DNA from: Bacillota bacterium
GTDB lineage: Bacteria > Bacillota > Clostridia > Lachnospirales > Lachnospiraceae
Assembly (NCBI GenBank): GCA_023418475.1
Contig: JAEZZO010000008.1
Span: 1-10,639, forward strand
Length of the DNA stretch: 10,639 nt
Direction: 5' to 3'
The notes beneath the pieces are model-generated. The model was not told the DNA's origin. It saw nothing but the letters and a program-made list of their open reading frames with translations, and did no database searches. Position numbers and translations under genes: made by a program. This document shows, in pieces, positions 1 through 5,043 of this stretch (its first letter is position 1; every line of letters begins with the position of its first letter).

Positions 1-230
1 TTCCAATCATAATGCCGCAAGCGGCATCACAAATAATTGGTGAAGAAGCCTGGAATGAGCACCGCTGTGCTCATTTCGGGGTTCTTCTTAGTGTGAAGAC
101 GCTTTTTCTTCACACTTCCAATCATAATGCCGCAAGCGGCATCACAAATAATTGGTGAAGAAGCCTGGAATGAGCACCGCTGTGCTCATTTCGGGGTTCT
201 TCTTAGTGTGAAGACGCTTTTTCTTCACAC
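1..230. repeat. Two perfect tandem copies of a 115-bp three-hairpin unit
   Basis: Bases 1-115 and 116-230 are identical by eye, and the next four bases (231-234, ttcc) begin a third copy before the match ends. More copies may lie left of the window. Each unit folds into three consecutive stem-loops. In copy 1, ATGCCGC/GCGGCAT (12-27) sits inside a CCAAT/ATTGG outer stem (3-40). AATGAGCAC/GTGCTCATT (54-75) sits inside a GAAGAA/TTCTTC outer stem (42-87). GTGTGAAGA/TCTTCACAC (91-115) forms the third. Almost every base takes part in a stem. No open frame of note, CRISPR-like spacer or transposase is present. The second copy overlaps the 3' end of the acetyltransferase gene. I do not recognise the family; it looks like a dispersed intergenic hairpin element. 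Confidence 0.93.
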
Positions 231-679
231 TTCCCCAGCTGTTTTGCAAGTGAAACATGATTTTCTAACTCATAATATCCATTTTTTTTATAGAAAGAAT
301 AGGCGGGTACATTTCTTTCTGTCTGTAAGAATATCTGTTTCATTCCTCTTTGCATGATAAATGTCTCTATTCCTTGTAAAAATTTTGATCCTAGACCACG
401 GCCCTGCTCTTCAGTTTTTACACATAGTTCATTAATGTAATACTCCGTGCCGGAATACCAGTGCCTGATACCTCCCATCGAAAGACCAACCATATTTCCC
501 TTTTCAAATAAGGCAAGCACCAAAGAATTATGATTACCGATCAGATCCAAAATATATGAATGAAGCTGATCATCATCACTCCAATCATCTAGCCAGGGTT
601 CTTTTGTGAATACTTGAAAGAAAAATTCCTTAATTTCATTTATATGATCCATATTCAATTCTCTCAATTCTAAATCCAT
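203..679 (-). CDS. GNAT-family N-acetyltransferase
   Basis: This 158-residue protein should transfer an acetyl group from acetyl-CoA to an amine; the substrate cannot be read from sequence. The acetyl-CoA pyrophosphate-binding motif A is clear at residues 92-97 (QGRGLG) after the strand INELCVKT. The motif B region follows as VPAYSFYKKNGYYEL (124-138). The N-terminal part with EPW (27-29) and a tryptophan shortly after recalls small-molecule acetyltransferases, including some aminoglycoside 6'-acetyltransferase-like proteins, but that is only a resemblance. The ATG at 679 has GGAG eight bases upstream. The recognisable domain ends near LAKQLG (144-149). The last nine residues (KCEEKASSH) and the stop codon are encoded by the 115-bp repeat, so the tail was probably acquired. 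The family is secure, the function unknown. Confidence 0.9.
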   Translation of the reverse strand: MDLELRELNMDHINEIKEFFFQVFTKEPWLDDWSDDDQLHSYILDLIGNHNSLVLALFEKGNMVGLSMGGIRHWYSGTEYYINELCVKTEEQGRGLGSKFLQGIETFIMQRGMKQIFLQTERNVPAYSFYKKNGYYELENHVSLAKQLGKCEEKASSH

Positions 680-801
680 TTTCTTCTCTCCTCTATGTGT
701 TGTGAATTTCCTCTGGTTTATATGCCATTTTTATTAGAGTTTTATACAACGATTTTCGGATGCTATTGTTGTCCTGTTTCCAATCAAGATGCCAAAAGTG
801 A

Positions 802-822
802 CCTCTCAGATAACCAGAGAGG
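802..822 (-). terminator. Possible weak terminator hairpin
   Basis: CCTCTC (802-807) and GAGAGG (817-822) form a six-base-pair stem with a nine-base loop, 61 bases downstream of the second acetyltransferase stop on the minus strand. The minus-strand sequence after it, TCACTTTT, is only moderately T-rich, so termination is a weak inference. It could equally be a protein-binding dyad in front of the 203-679 gene. I see no gene in the rest of the 680-882 gap. Confidence 0.3.
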
Positions 823-882
823 ATGTTTTACTTCCTACTATTTATCATACTGTCGAAATGAAGTTTATCCTTCCTACTAAGC

Positions 883-1347
883 CTATACGATATATTTCAT
901 ATATGTATATTTAGAGGTAACCGGAGCAAATCCGAGCTTTGTATAAAGCGATAATCCCTCTGCTGTAGCATTCAATTCTAAAAAAGACAGATTCATTTGT
1001 TTTGCATCCCCTATTGCCATTTCAAGCAGCTTTCCAGCAATCCCCAGCTTTCGATAACCTGGTTTTGTATACACATTGAGAATTGTCCCTGTTTTACCGG
1101 TAATAAAGTTTGGATTTGCCGGCTTTTCCATCACCAGCAAAAAAACTGTAGAAATGATCTCATTATTCTCTCTACAGATATATACAAATAACTCTTTTCT
1201 CAGATGAGCTTTAAAATAGTCCGTAAGCTGCAGCTTAATAATTTTAGTTTGTTCCTCTGACAATCCATGATAATCTTCTGATAAATATGCAAGCCGCATT
1301 ACGATTAGCTGAGAAATATCTGTTTCAGTTGCTCGCCCAAATTCCAT
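883..1347 (-). CDS. GNAT-family N-acetyltransferase
   Basis: A 154-residue acetyl-CoA-dependent acetyltransferase, complete for this family. Motif A lies at 96-107 (PGYRKLGIAGKL, fitting R-x-x-G-x-G/A) after the beta strand GTILNVYT. The C-terminal motif B is GLSLYTKLGF (131-140), typical of the helix that closes the cofactor pocket. I start it at 1347, where GGAG stands six bases before the ATG. The frame stays open further upstream to 1440, but that stretch crosses three perfect hairpins, lacks a good ribosome site and adds residues unlike a GNAT start. The gene follows the nucleotidyltransferase gene (1462-2241) in the same direction across a 114-base gap. The substrate is unknown; GNATs beside resistance-type genes may detoxify antibiotics, but nothing in the sequence proves that here. 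Confidence 0.88.
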   Translation of the reverse strand: MEFGRATETDISQLIVMRLAYLSEDYHGLSEEQTKIIKLQLTDYFKAHLRKELFVYICRENNEIISTVFLLVMEKPANPNFITGKTGTILNVYTKPGYRKLGIAGKLLEMAIGDAKQMNLSFLELNATAEGLSLYTKLGFAPVTSKYTYMKYIV

Positions 1348-1361
1348 ATTAATCTCCATCC

Positions 1362-1442
1362 GCCGCGCATGCGGCAAACAAAACTTTAGCAAAAAGTATG
1401 TAAGTGCTTTTTGCCGGTTGAAAAATGCTTCTCTTTTCAACC
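1362..1442. other. Three adjacent perfect inverted repeats
   Basis: The gap between the nucleotidyltransferase stop and the acetyltransferase start is almost filled by three perfect stem-loops. GCCGC/GCGGC has loop GCAT (1362-1375). GCAAAAAG/CTTTTTGC has a ten-base loop (1389-1414). GGTTGAAAA/TTTTCAACC has a nine-base loop (1416-1442). On the minus strand the middle hairpin is followed by a moderately T-rich run, so it may end the nucleotidyltransferase transcript. The plan of three hairpins in about 80 bases recalls the 115-bp unit at the left edge, although the stems are different. Confidence 0.6.
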
Positions 1443-1461
1443 TATTCCCTCATTTCACATA

Positions 1462-2241
1462 TCATTTAGCTGCATTCAGTATGTCCCTTTGTTCTTCTAT
1501 TTTATAGAGCATATATTCTGCAAAGGAGCTAGCCACCTTCGTATCTGCTTCCATACTCTGCCCCGCCTGATAACAAATCAGCGCTTCCTTTATTAATTCA
1601 TGATATTCCTGCGGCAAATTTTCTAATCCCCATTCTCCACCCGCCTTTTTCGATAATATTAAATTATCCTTCAGATATCCCAACACTCTGCAAAGATTTA
1701 GTGTGATATACATAGGATTCGTTAAGATCTCTGTTTTTGCCTCCTTAATATCATTCCAGATACTATCTGCATAATCAAGTTTAGGAACCTTTCCAAAGAC
1801 CTCCTTTACTTCTGCTCCATATAATACGATTGCATGATGATTAATAATTGTAAAGTGTGCCGCAAGGTCCTTATCAATACCATTCATTTTCTCCACGTAA
1901 TCCTTCGGGTTTTCTTTGAACCACGCAAGATGTGCAATAGAAAAATGCAGTACAAACGGGGTAGGATAGACAAAGGGATTGCAAACCTCTCTCTTTACGA
2001 TACTTAGTTCAATTCCTTTGGCAGGTGCCTCCTCATTCATTTCTACAACATTCTCCATAAAGCTCTGCTTCTGTTGGTTCTGGATATCCCTGTCCACCAC
2101 CAGAAGTAAATCCAAATCACTTTTTTCAGGATGAAAGCATCCCATAGCGTAAGAACCATGGAGATAAATTCCGACTAAATTATTTTTTAATATGTCTTTA
2201 CTCATTTGTGTAAAGCGAAAAAGTAAATTTGTATAATCCAT
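1462..2241 (-). CDS. Aminoglycoside nucleotidyltransferase, AadA/ANT(9)-like
   Basis: This 259-residue protein matches the length and layout of the AadA / ANT(9) family (about 260 residues), which inactivates spectinomycin, and in AadA also streptomycin, by transferring AMP from ATP. The N-terminal nucleotidyltransferase fold carries GS (29-30) followed by DLD (42-44), the metal-binding aspartates, and a glutamate in GIELSIV (E78) that fits the third catalytic acid. The C-terminal all-helical half has ITLNLCRVLGYL and WGLENLPQEY, which align by eye with the AadA C-terminal domain. The ATG at 2241 is chosen because GAGG lies seven bases upstream; the frame is open to 2316 but without such a site. 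It lies among acetyltransferase and decayed genes, which suggests acquisition. The family is firm; drug specificity is inferred, and a non-resistance role is possible. Confidence 0.85.
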   Translation of the reverse strand: MDYTNLLFRFTQMSKDILKNNLVGIYLHGSYAMGCFHPEKSDLDLLLVVDRDIQNQQKQSFMENVVEMNEEAPAKGIELSIVKREVCNPFVYPTPFVLHFSIAHLAWFKENPKDYVEKMNGIDKDLAAHFTIINHHAIVLYGAEVKEVFGKVPKLDYADSIWNDIKEAKTEILTNPMYITLNLCRVLGYLKDNLILSKKAGGEWGLENLPQEYHELIKEALICYQAGQSMEADTKVASSFAEYMLYKIEEQRDILNAAK

Positions 2242-2275
2242 TTTTGAACCTCGTATTATGTAATGGTGGGAGTAG

Positions 2276-2341
2276 TAATGTATCATAAAACAATTTCGAT
2301 ATGTAAAGACAGTCATTCGGTTTATATTCTCTGAGTATCAT
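2276..2341 (-). pseudogene. 5' fragment of a GNAT acetyltransferase gene
   Basis: An ATG at 2341, with GAGG five bases upstream, opens a frame that begins MILREYKPNDCLYISKLFYD. This closely resembles the start of a common GNAT subfamily (consensus near MIIREYKPSDCKEIAELFYNTV, recalled rather than searched). After about residue 21 the resemblance stops. The frame runs on without family character into the nucleotidyltransferase gene and closes at 2198. The junction, near 2276, therefore looks like a breakpoint where the front of one gene was joined to the region upstream of another. The call rests on about 20 residues and a well-placed ribosome site. Confidence 0.55.
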
Positions 2342-2363
2342 AATCACCTCTACAAATTTGTAT

Positions 2364-2486
2364 TTATCCCCCCTGTAAATTAGAATTATTATATTTTGAT
2401 AATGCTCTTAATGCTAATTTCTTTCTTATCCTTTTTTCTATAATAAAAGCTCCAATATACAAAACACTTAATGTGTTCACAATTAT
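2364..2486 (-). pseudogene. Detached in-frame C-terminus of the CPBP gene
   Basis: Directly after the TAA that ends the CPBP reading frame, the same frame stays open for 40 codons to a second TAA at 2364-2366. The encoded segment starts IIVNTLSVLYIGAFII, a good membrane helix, and continues EKRIRKKLAL, a basic cytoplasmic tail. That is how many CPBP proteins end. No start codon with a ribosome site precedes it. With the stop read as an amino acid, the protein would be about 273 residues. I read it as the lost C-terminal helix of the upstream gene. Confidence 0.6.
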
Positions 2487-3185
2487 TTAGGGAATAATGC
2501 TTCCATTATTCCAATTAGGATTTAATAGATATAAATTAAAAAATAGATTTCCAGAAAAATGCCATAATGAGGCTGGTACTATATTACCCTTCGCTAACTT
2601 AGTAATAACATAATATCCGTAACTTTCCGCAATACAACCGTATGTAAATACTACAATTGGTACCTCCATTGTACCAGAAAGAAAAAAGTGATAATGCCAG
2701 GCAGACCAAATTGTACCTATAATTAGTGGTGTAAGTTTGTCCCCAAATCTTTTTTCTATTTTATCTTGTAAATAACCTCTCCATCCTAATTCTTCTGCAA
2801 TCAATGCCCATAATACTATTATTATTTTTTTTAAATTTAGTAATGATATAAATTGATTATGATATGGAGTAACGTATGTCAACAATTTACCAACAGTTAG
2901 CATGGCTATAGGTATAAGAAAGCCCATGATACAAAGCTTTATATTAAAACCATTCTTATACTTATCAAGTATAAAACATCTAGTACCCTGGATATTATAT
3001 TTTTGTAGAATTGTTATGATAGCTGCTATTGAAGGTGATGCTCCTTCTATTCCATACAAAAGGAATTTTACGCAGCCTTGACTACACGCTGGGATATACT
3101 GCATAAGGCATATACAGATAAGAGGTATAGTAAAGGTATATACAATAAAGAACAAAACCTCTCTATCTATCTTTTTTGTTTGCAT
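2487..3185 (-). CDS. CPBP-family membrane protease-like protein, prematurely stopped
   Basis: A polytopic membrane protein of the CPBP family (CAAX-protease and bacteriocin-processing, formerly Abi; PF02517). All three family motifs are present: EELGWR (131-136), the histidine in SAWHYHFF (H164), and HFSGN (209-213). They supply the glutamates, histidines and asparagine of the proposed intramembrane active site. Bacterial members are linked to bacteriocin immunity and peptide processing; the substrate here is unknown. The ATG at 3185 has a perfect AAGGAG nine bases upstream, whereas the ATG at 3203 has none. Translation should be coupled to the damaged gene upstream, whose stop (3190-3192) falls between this ribosome site and the ATG. 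The TAA at 2487 appears premature, removing a last helix. The motifs survive, so activity is uncertain. The gene looks more AT-rich than its neighbours. Confidence 0.8.
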   Translation of the reverse strand: MQTKKIDREVLFFIVYTFTIPLICICLMQYIPACSQGCVKFLLYGIEGASPSIAAIITILQKYNIQGTRCFILDKYKNGFNIKLCIMGFLIPIAMLTVGKLLTYVTPYHNQFISLLNLKKIIIVLWALIAEELGWRGYLQDKIEKRFGDKLTPLIIGTIWSAWHYHFFLSGTMEVPIVVFTYGCIAESYGYYVITKLAKGNIVPASLWHFSGNLFFNLYLLNPNWNNGSIIP

Positions 3186-3189
3186 AATC

Positions 3190-3424
3190 TTATACTCCTT
3201 CATTATGGGATTGTATCATATCGTTCATTGACGCTTTAAGCATTTTCATACCAGTAACATCACCAAATAAATGCAAGTCATCCTCTGTCACAAATTTTAC
3301 TTCGTACGTCGGAAGCGCCGTTGTCCCAAACCATAAATCTGCTTTTGTGTCCCAATAAGTTTTATCAGTTTGGCGTACTACGGCACTCGAATCCTATATT
3401 TAAATTACATATTGGACAATTCAT
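3190..3424 (-). pseudogene. Frameshifted small zinc-ribbon-like gene
   Basis: An ATG at 3424 with GGGGA five bases upstream starts MNCPICNLNIGFECRSTPN and then meets a stop. The minus-strand frame reached by skipping one base near the AACTGATAA stretch continues DKTYWDTKADLWFGTTALP to a stop at 3190-3192. The span of 235 bases is 78 codons plus one base, as expected for a single-base insertion. The repaired product has 77 residues, with CPIC and a later cysteine near the N-terminus, suggesting a metal-binding ribbon. I do not recognise the rest. Its end overlaps the ribosome site of the CPBP gene, so the two probably formed a coupled pair. A sequencing error is the main alternative. Confidence 0.55.
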
Positions 3425-3454
3425 CTATATCCCCATTTTCCAGTTTCTCATTAA

Positions 3455-3484
3455 ATTATAGCGAATACAACAATTATCTTACAA
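3455..3484 (-). promoter_or_regulatory. Putative promoter for the zinc-ribbon / CPBP pair
   Basis: On the minus strand TTGTAA (3479-3484) and a perfect TATAAT (3455-3460) are 18 bases apart. The expected transcript start is about 24 bases before the ATG at 3424. The -35 element overlaps the last codons of the dihydrofolate-reductase-like remnant, so this pair could be expressed independently of it. Confidence 0.45.
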
Positions 3485-3822
3485 CCTCGTAATGAAGTTC
3501 AACAAACTGATTAAAATGATTAACCTCTTTCAATGATAAAGCGGTTTGAAAATCATTATTCTGGAATAGAGGAATTCCCTTGCCGAGTAAAACGGGAGCT
3601 ATCGTCACGATCATTTCATCAATTAATTTTTCTTTAAGTAAATGCACTAATCAAGTTTCCTCCGCCAACAAGCCAAATATTTTTACCATCTCTATCCTTT
3701 AATTCCTTTATAAATGGAACCACCCCTTCTCTGATAAAACTGCCGTGTTCGTTGCCATTCTATTCCTCCAATACTTTATTTTGCGGTTCACATTTAATTA
3801 CATTACATTTATATAACAATCG
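3474..3822 (-). pseudogene. Dihydrofolate reductase-like (RibD C-terminal) gene remnant
   Basis: The minus strand encodes the C-terminal half of a RibD_C / YyaP-type reductase, an NADPH-dependent family related to dihydrofolate reductase. GKNIWLVGGGNLISA is followed, after a one-base shift in the GCATTTACTT stretch, by LLKEKLIDEMIVTIAPVLLG, then KGIPLF, and ends HYEVVR at the stop 3474-3476. Upstream, the same frame reads FIREGVVPFIKELKD and is broken by TAG at 3760-3762. The frame reaches back to about 3822, but I recognise nothing in those first codons. The N-terminal half, including the usual cofactor-binding start of this family (about 175-190 residues), is missing. With truncation, an in-frame stop and a frameshift, it cannot make a working enzyme. 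Confidence 0.8.
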
Positions 3823-3828
3823 TTATAT
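3811..3828. other. AT-rich inverted repeat
   Basis: ATATAAC and GTTATAT form a perfect seven-base-pair dyad with a four-base loop, 25 bases beyond the racemase stop. It could be a weak terminator or a regulator site that once served the reductase remnant. No T-run of note follows it on the minus strand. Confidence 0.4.
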
Positions 3829-3852
3829 TTAACAAGATACATCTGGTATATT

Positions 3853-4557
3853 TCAAGTAAATTCACCTTTATCCAACGATAGCTTCGCCGCCTTTAGCGC
3901 ATGGATCTGGGTCGTATCAAAAACCGGTAAGTTCGTATCTTTTTGTTGAACTAAAAGCCCGATTTCAGTACAACCAAGAATAACTCCCTGTGCTCCCTGC
4001 TTCCCTAAATTTTCAATAATGTTCAGATATTTTTTCTTTGATGTTTCCAATATACTCCCTAAGCATAATTCATTGTAAATGATATCATTTACAACCTCAA
4101 TTTCCTGTATATCAGGGATAAGAACCGTAATTCCTGCATTTTCCAACTTTTCTTTATAAAAATCCTGAGTCATCGTATATTTTGTTCCCAACAGAGCGAC
4201 CTTTGCTATTGCATGACGCTTTAATTCATCAGCAGTTGCTTCTGCAATATGAATGATTGGAATTCCGATTCTTTTTTGAATTTGAGGGGCTACTTTATGC
4301 ATCGTATTGGTACAAATCATTATGAAATCTGCACCGGCTTTTTCAAGCTTTTCTGCAGCCTCGGATAAAATAGAAGCGCTTTTTTCCCAGTCTCCCTCCG
4401 CCTGACACTTCTCAATTTCAGAAAAGTCTACGCTATATAATAAAACCTTTGCCGAATGTAATCCACCCAATTCACTTTTTATTGCTTCATTCACAATCCG
4501 ATAATAGGTAACAGTACTTTCCCAGCTCATACCGCCAAGTAATCCAATTGTTTTCAA
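3853..4557 (-). CDS. Aspartate/glutamate racemase family protein
   Basis: A 234-residue cofactor-independent amino acid racemase of the Asp/Glu racemase superfamily, closest in style to RacX / YgeA (about 230 residues). The N-terminal GLLGGMSWEST (5-15) is the family signature. The two catalytic cysteines sit in CTNTMHK (C82) and GCTEI (C196), giving the two-base mechanism that interconverts L- and D-amino acids. Which amino acid is used cannot be told; YgeA-type enzymes can be broad and non-aspartate, and D-amino acids may serve the cell wall. The start is TTG at 4557: GGAGG lies ten bases upstream. An ATG between the two is out of frame, too close to the ribosome site, and gives only three codons before its stop overlaps the TTG. 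The gene is intact, unlike its downstream neighbours. Confidence 0.88.
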   Translation of the reverse strand: MKTIGLLGGMSWESTVTYYRIVNEAIKSELGGLHSAKVLLYSVDFSEIEKCQAEGDWEKSASILSEAAEKLEKAGADFIMICTNTMHKVAPQIQKRIGIPIIHIAEATADELKRHAIAKVALLGTKYTMTQDFYKEKLENAGITVLIPDIQEIEVVNDIIYNELCLGSILETSKKKYLNIIENLGKQGAQGVILGCTEIGLLVQQKDTNLPVFDTTQIHALKAAKLSLDKGEFT

Positions 4558-4633
4558 TAGACCATTTCCTCCTTTATTTTCTCTGCATTAACATTTGCTC
4601 TTATCGTAAACTCGTTTCTATCGTATTGTTCCT

Positions 4634-4662
4634 ATAATATTTCTGCACTATAAACTTTGCAA
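4634..4662 (-). promoter_or_regulatory. Putative promoter of the racemase gene
   Basis: On the minus strand TTGCAA (4657-4662) and TATTAT (4634-4639) are separated by exactly 17 bases, a good sigma-A type arrangement. The expected transcript start is about 70 bases before the TTG start codon. No other pair of comparable quality was seen in this gap. Confidence 0.5.
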
Positions 4663-4901
4663 CCTTTGATCATATTTATCATTCGTTACATTCTTACTTA
4701 TTATTTTTTATGTATCTCTATCATTTCTTTTTCAATCATCGGCTTGATAGTTATATTATCCGGTCTACTATTTGTAATACTTCTAATATTTCTTAGTTTA
4801 CTACAATTCAGATACATATTCTACCATAATTTTCTATGTTATTTACCCTTTATCTTTAGCCTGCACAATAAATGAAACAAGAATAATCAAGCTCTTATCC
4901 A
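4663..4901. other. AT-rich intergenic stretch without a recognisable gene
   Basis: This is the middle of a 486-base gap (4558-5043) between the racemase and the DUF4097 gene. It is very AT-rich. The plus strand is open from a TTG at 4657 to 4875, but its hydrophobic product has no ribosome site and the usual look of translated AT-rich DNA. The minus strand holds only short frames. I see no RNA gene, mobile element or further repeat here. Confidence 0.6.
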
Positions 4902-4971
4902 CAAAAAAAGCCAGGATTATCGTCATATTTACAGCCCTCACTACTCCGTATTTACCGACAATATCCTGACT
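4902..4971 (-). terminator. Rho-independent terminator of the padR operon
   Basis: The arms at 4909-4924 and 4957-4971 pair over about 15 base pairs with one bulge, around the core CAGGAT/ATCCTG, and enclose a 32-base loop. On the minus strand the stem is followed by an uninterrupted run of seven T. It lies 70-140 bases beyond the DUF4097 stop, where the transcript from the padR promoter should end. The large loop is unusual for a simple terminator. Confidence 0.75.
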
Positions 4972-5043
4972 TTCGTTATCAATTTTAATTCGTAATTCTA
5001 AAATTCTTATTCCTTACGTTCTTAATACTAAATTTCTTATTCC

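Noticed and set aside
1..230. CRISPR array
   Set aside because: The 115-bp copies abut without spacers and the unit is far longer than a CRISPR repeat.
127..357. Plus-strand 76-residue frame
   Set aside because: It crosses the hairpin repeat and lies antisense to the acetyltransferase, with no domain or ribosome site.
1348..1440. N-terminal extension of the second acetyltransferase
   Set aside because: The added residues are encoded by three hairpins and precede a start with a proper ribosome site.
1..4560. Integron-like cassette array (short same-strand genes, acetyltransferases, aadA-like and DHFR-like genes, hairpins between genes)
   Set aside because: No integrase gene is visible, the hairpins do not carry the paired GTTRRRY/RYYYAAC core sites of attC, and the intergenic dyads differ from one another.
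4657..4875. Plus-strand hydrophobic 72-residue frame
   Set aside because: TTG start without a ribosome site, in very AT-rich DNA that gives Ile/Leu/Phe-rich products by composition; its start overlaps the racemase promoter.
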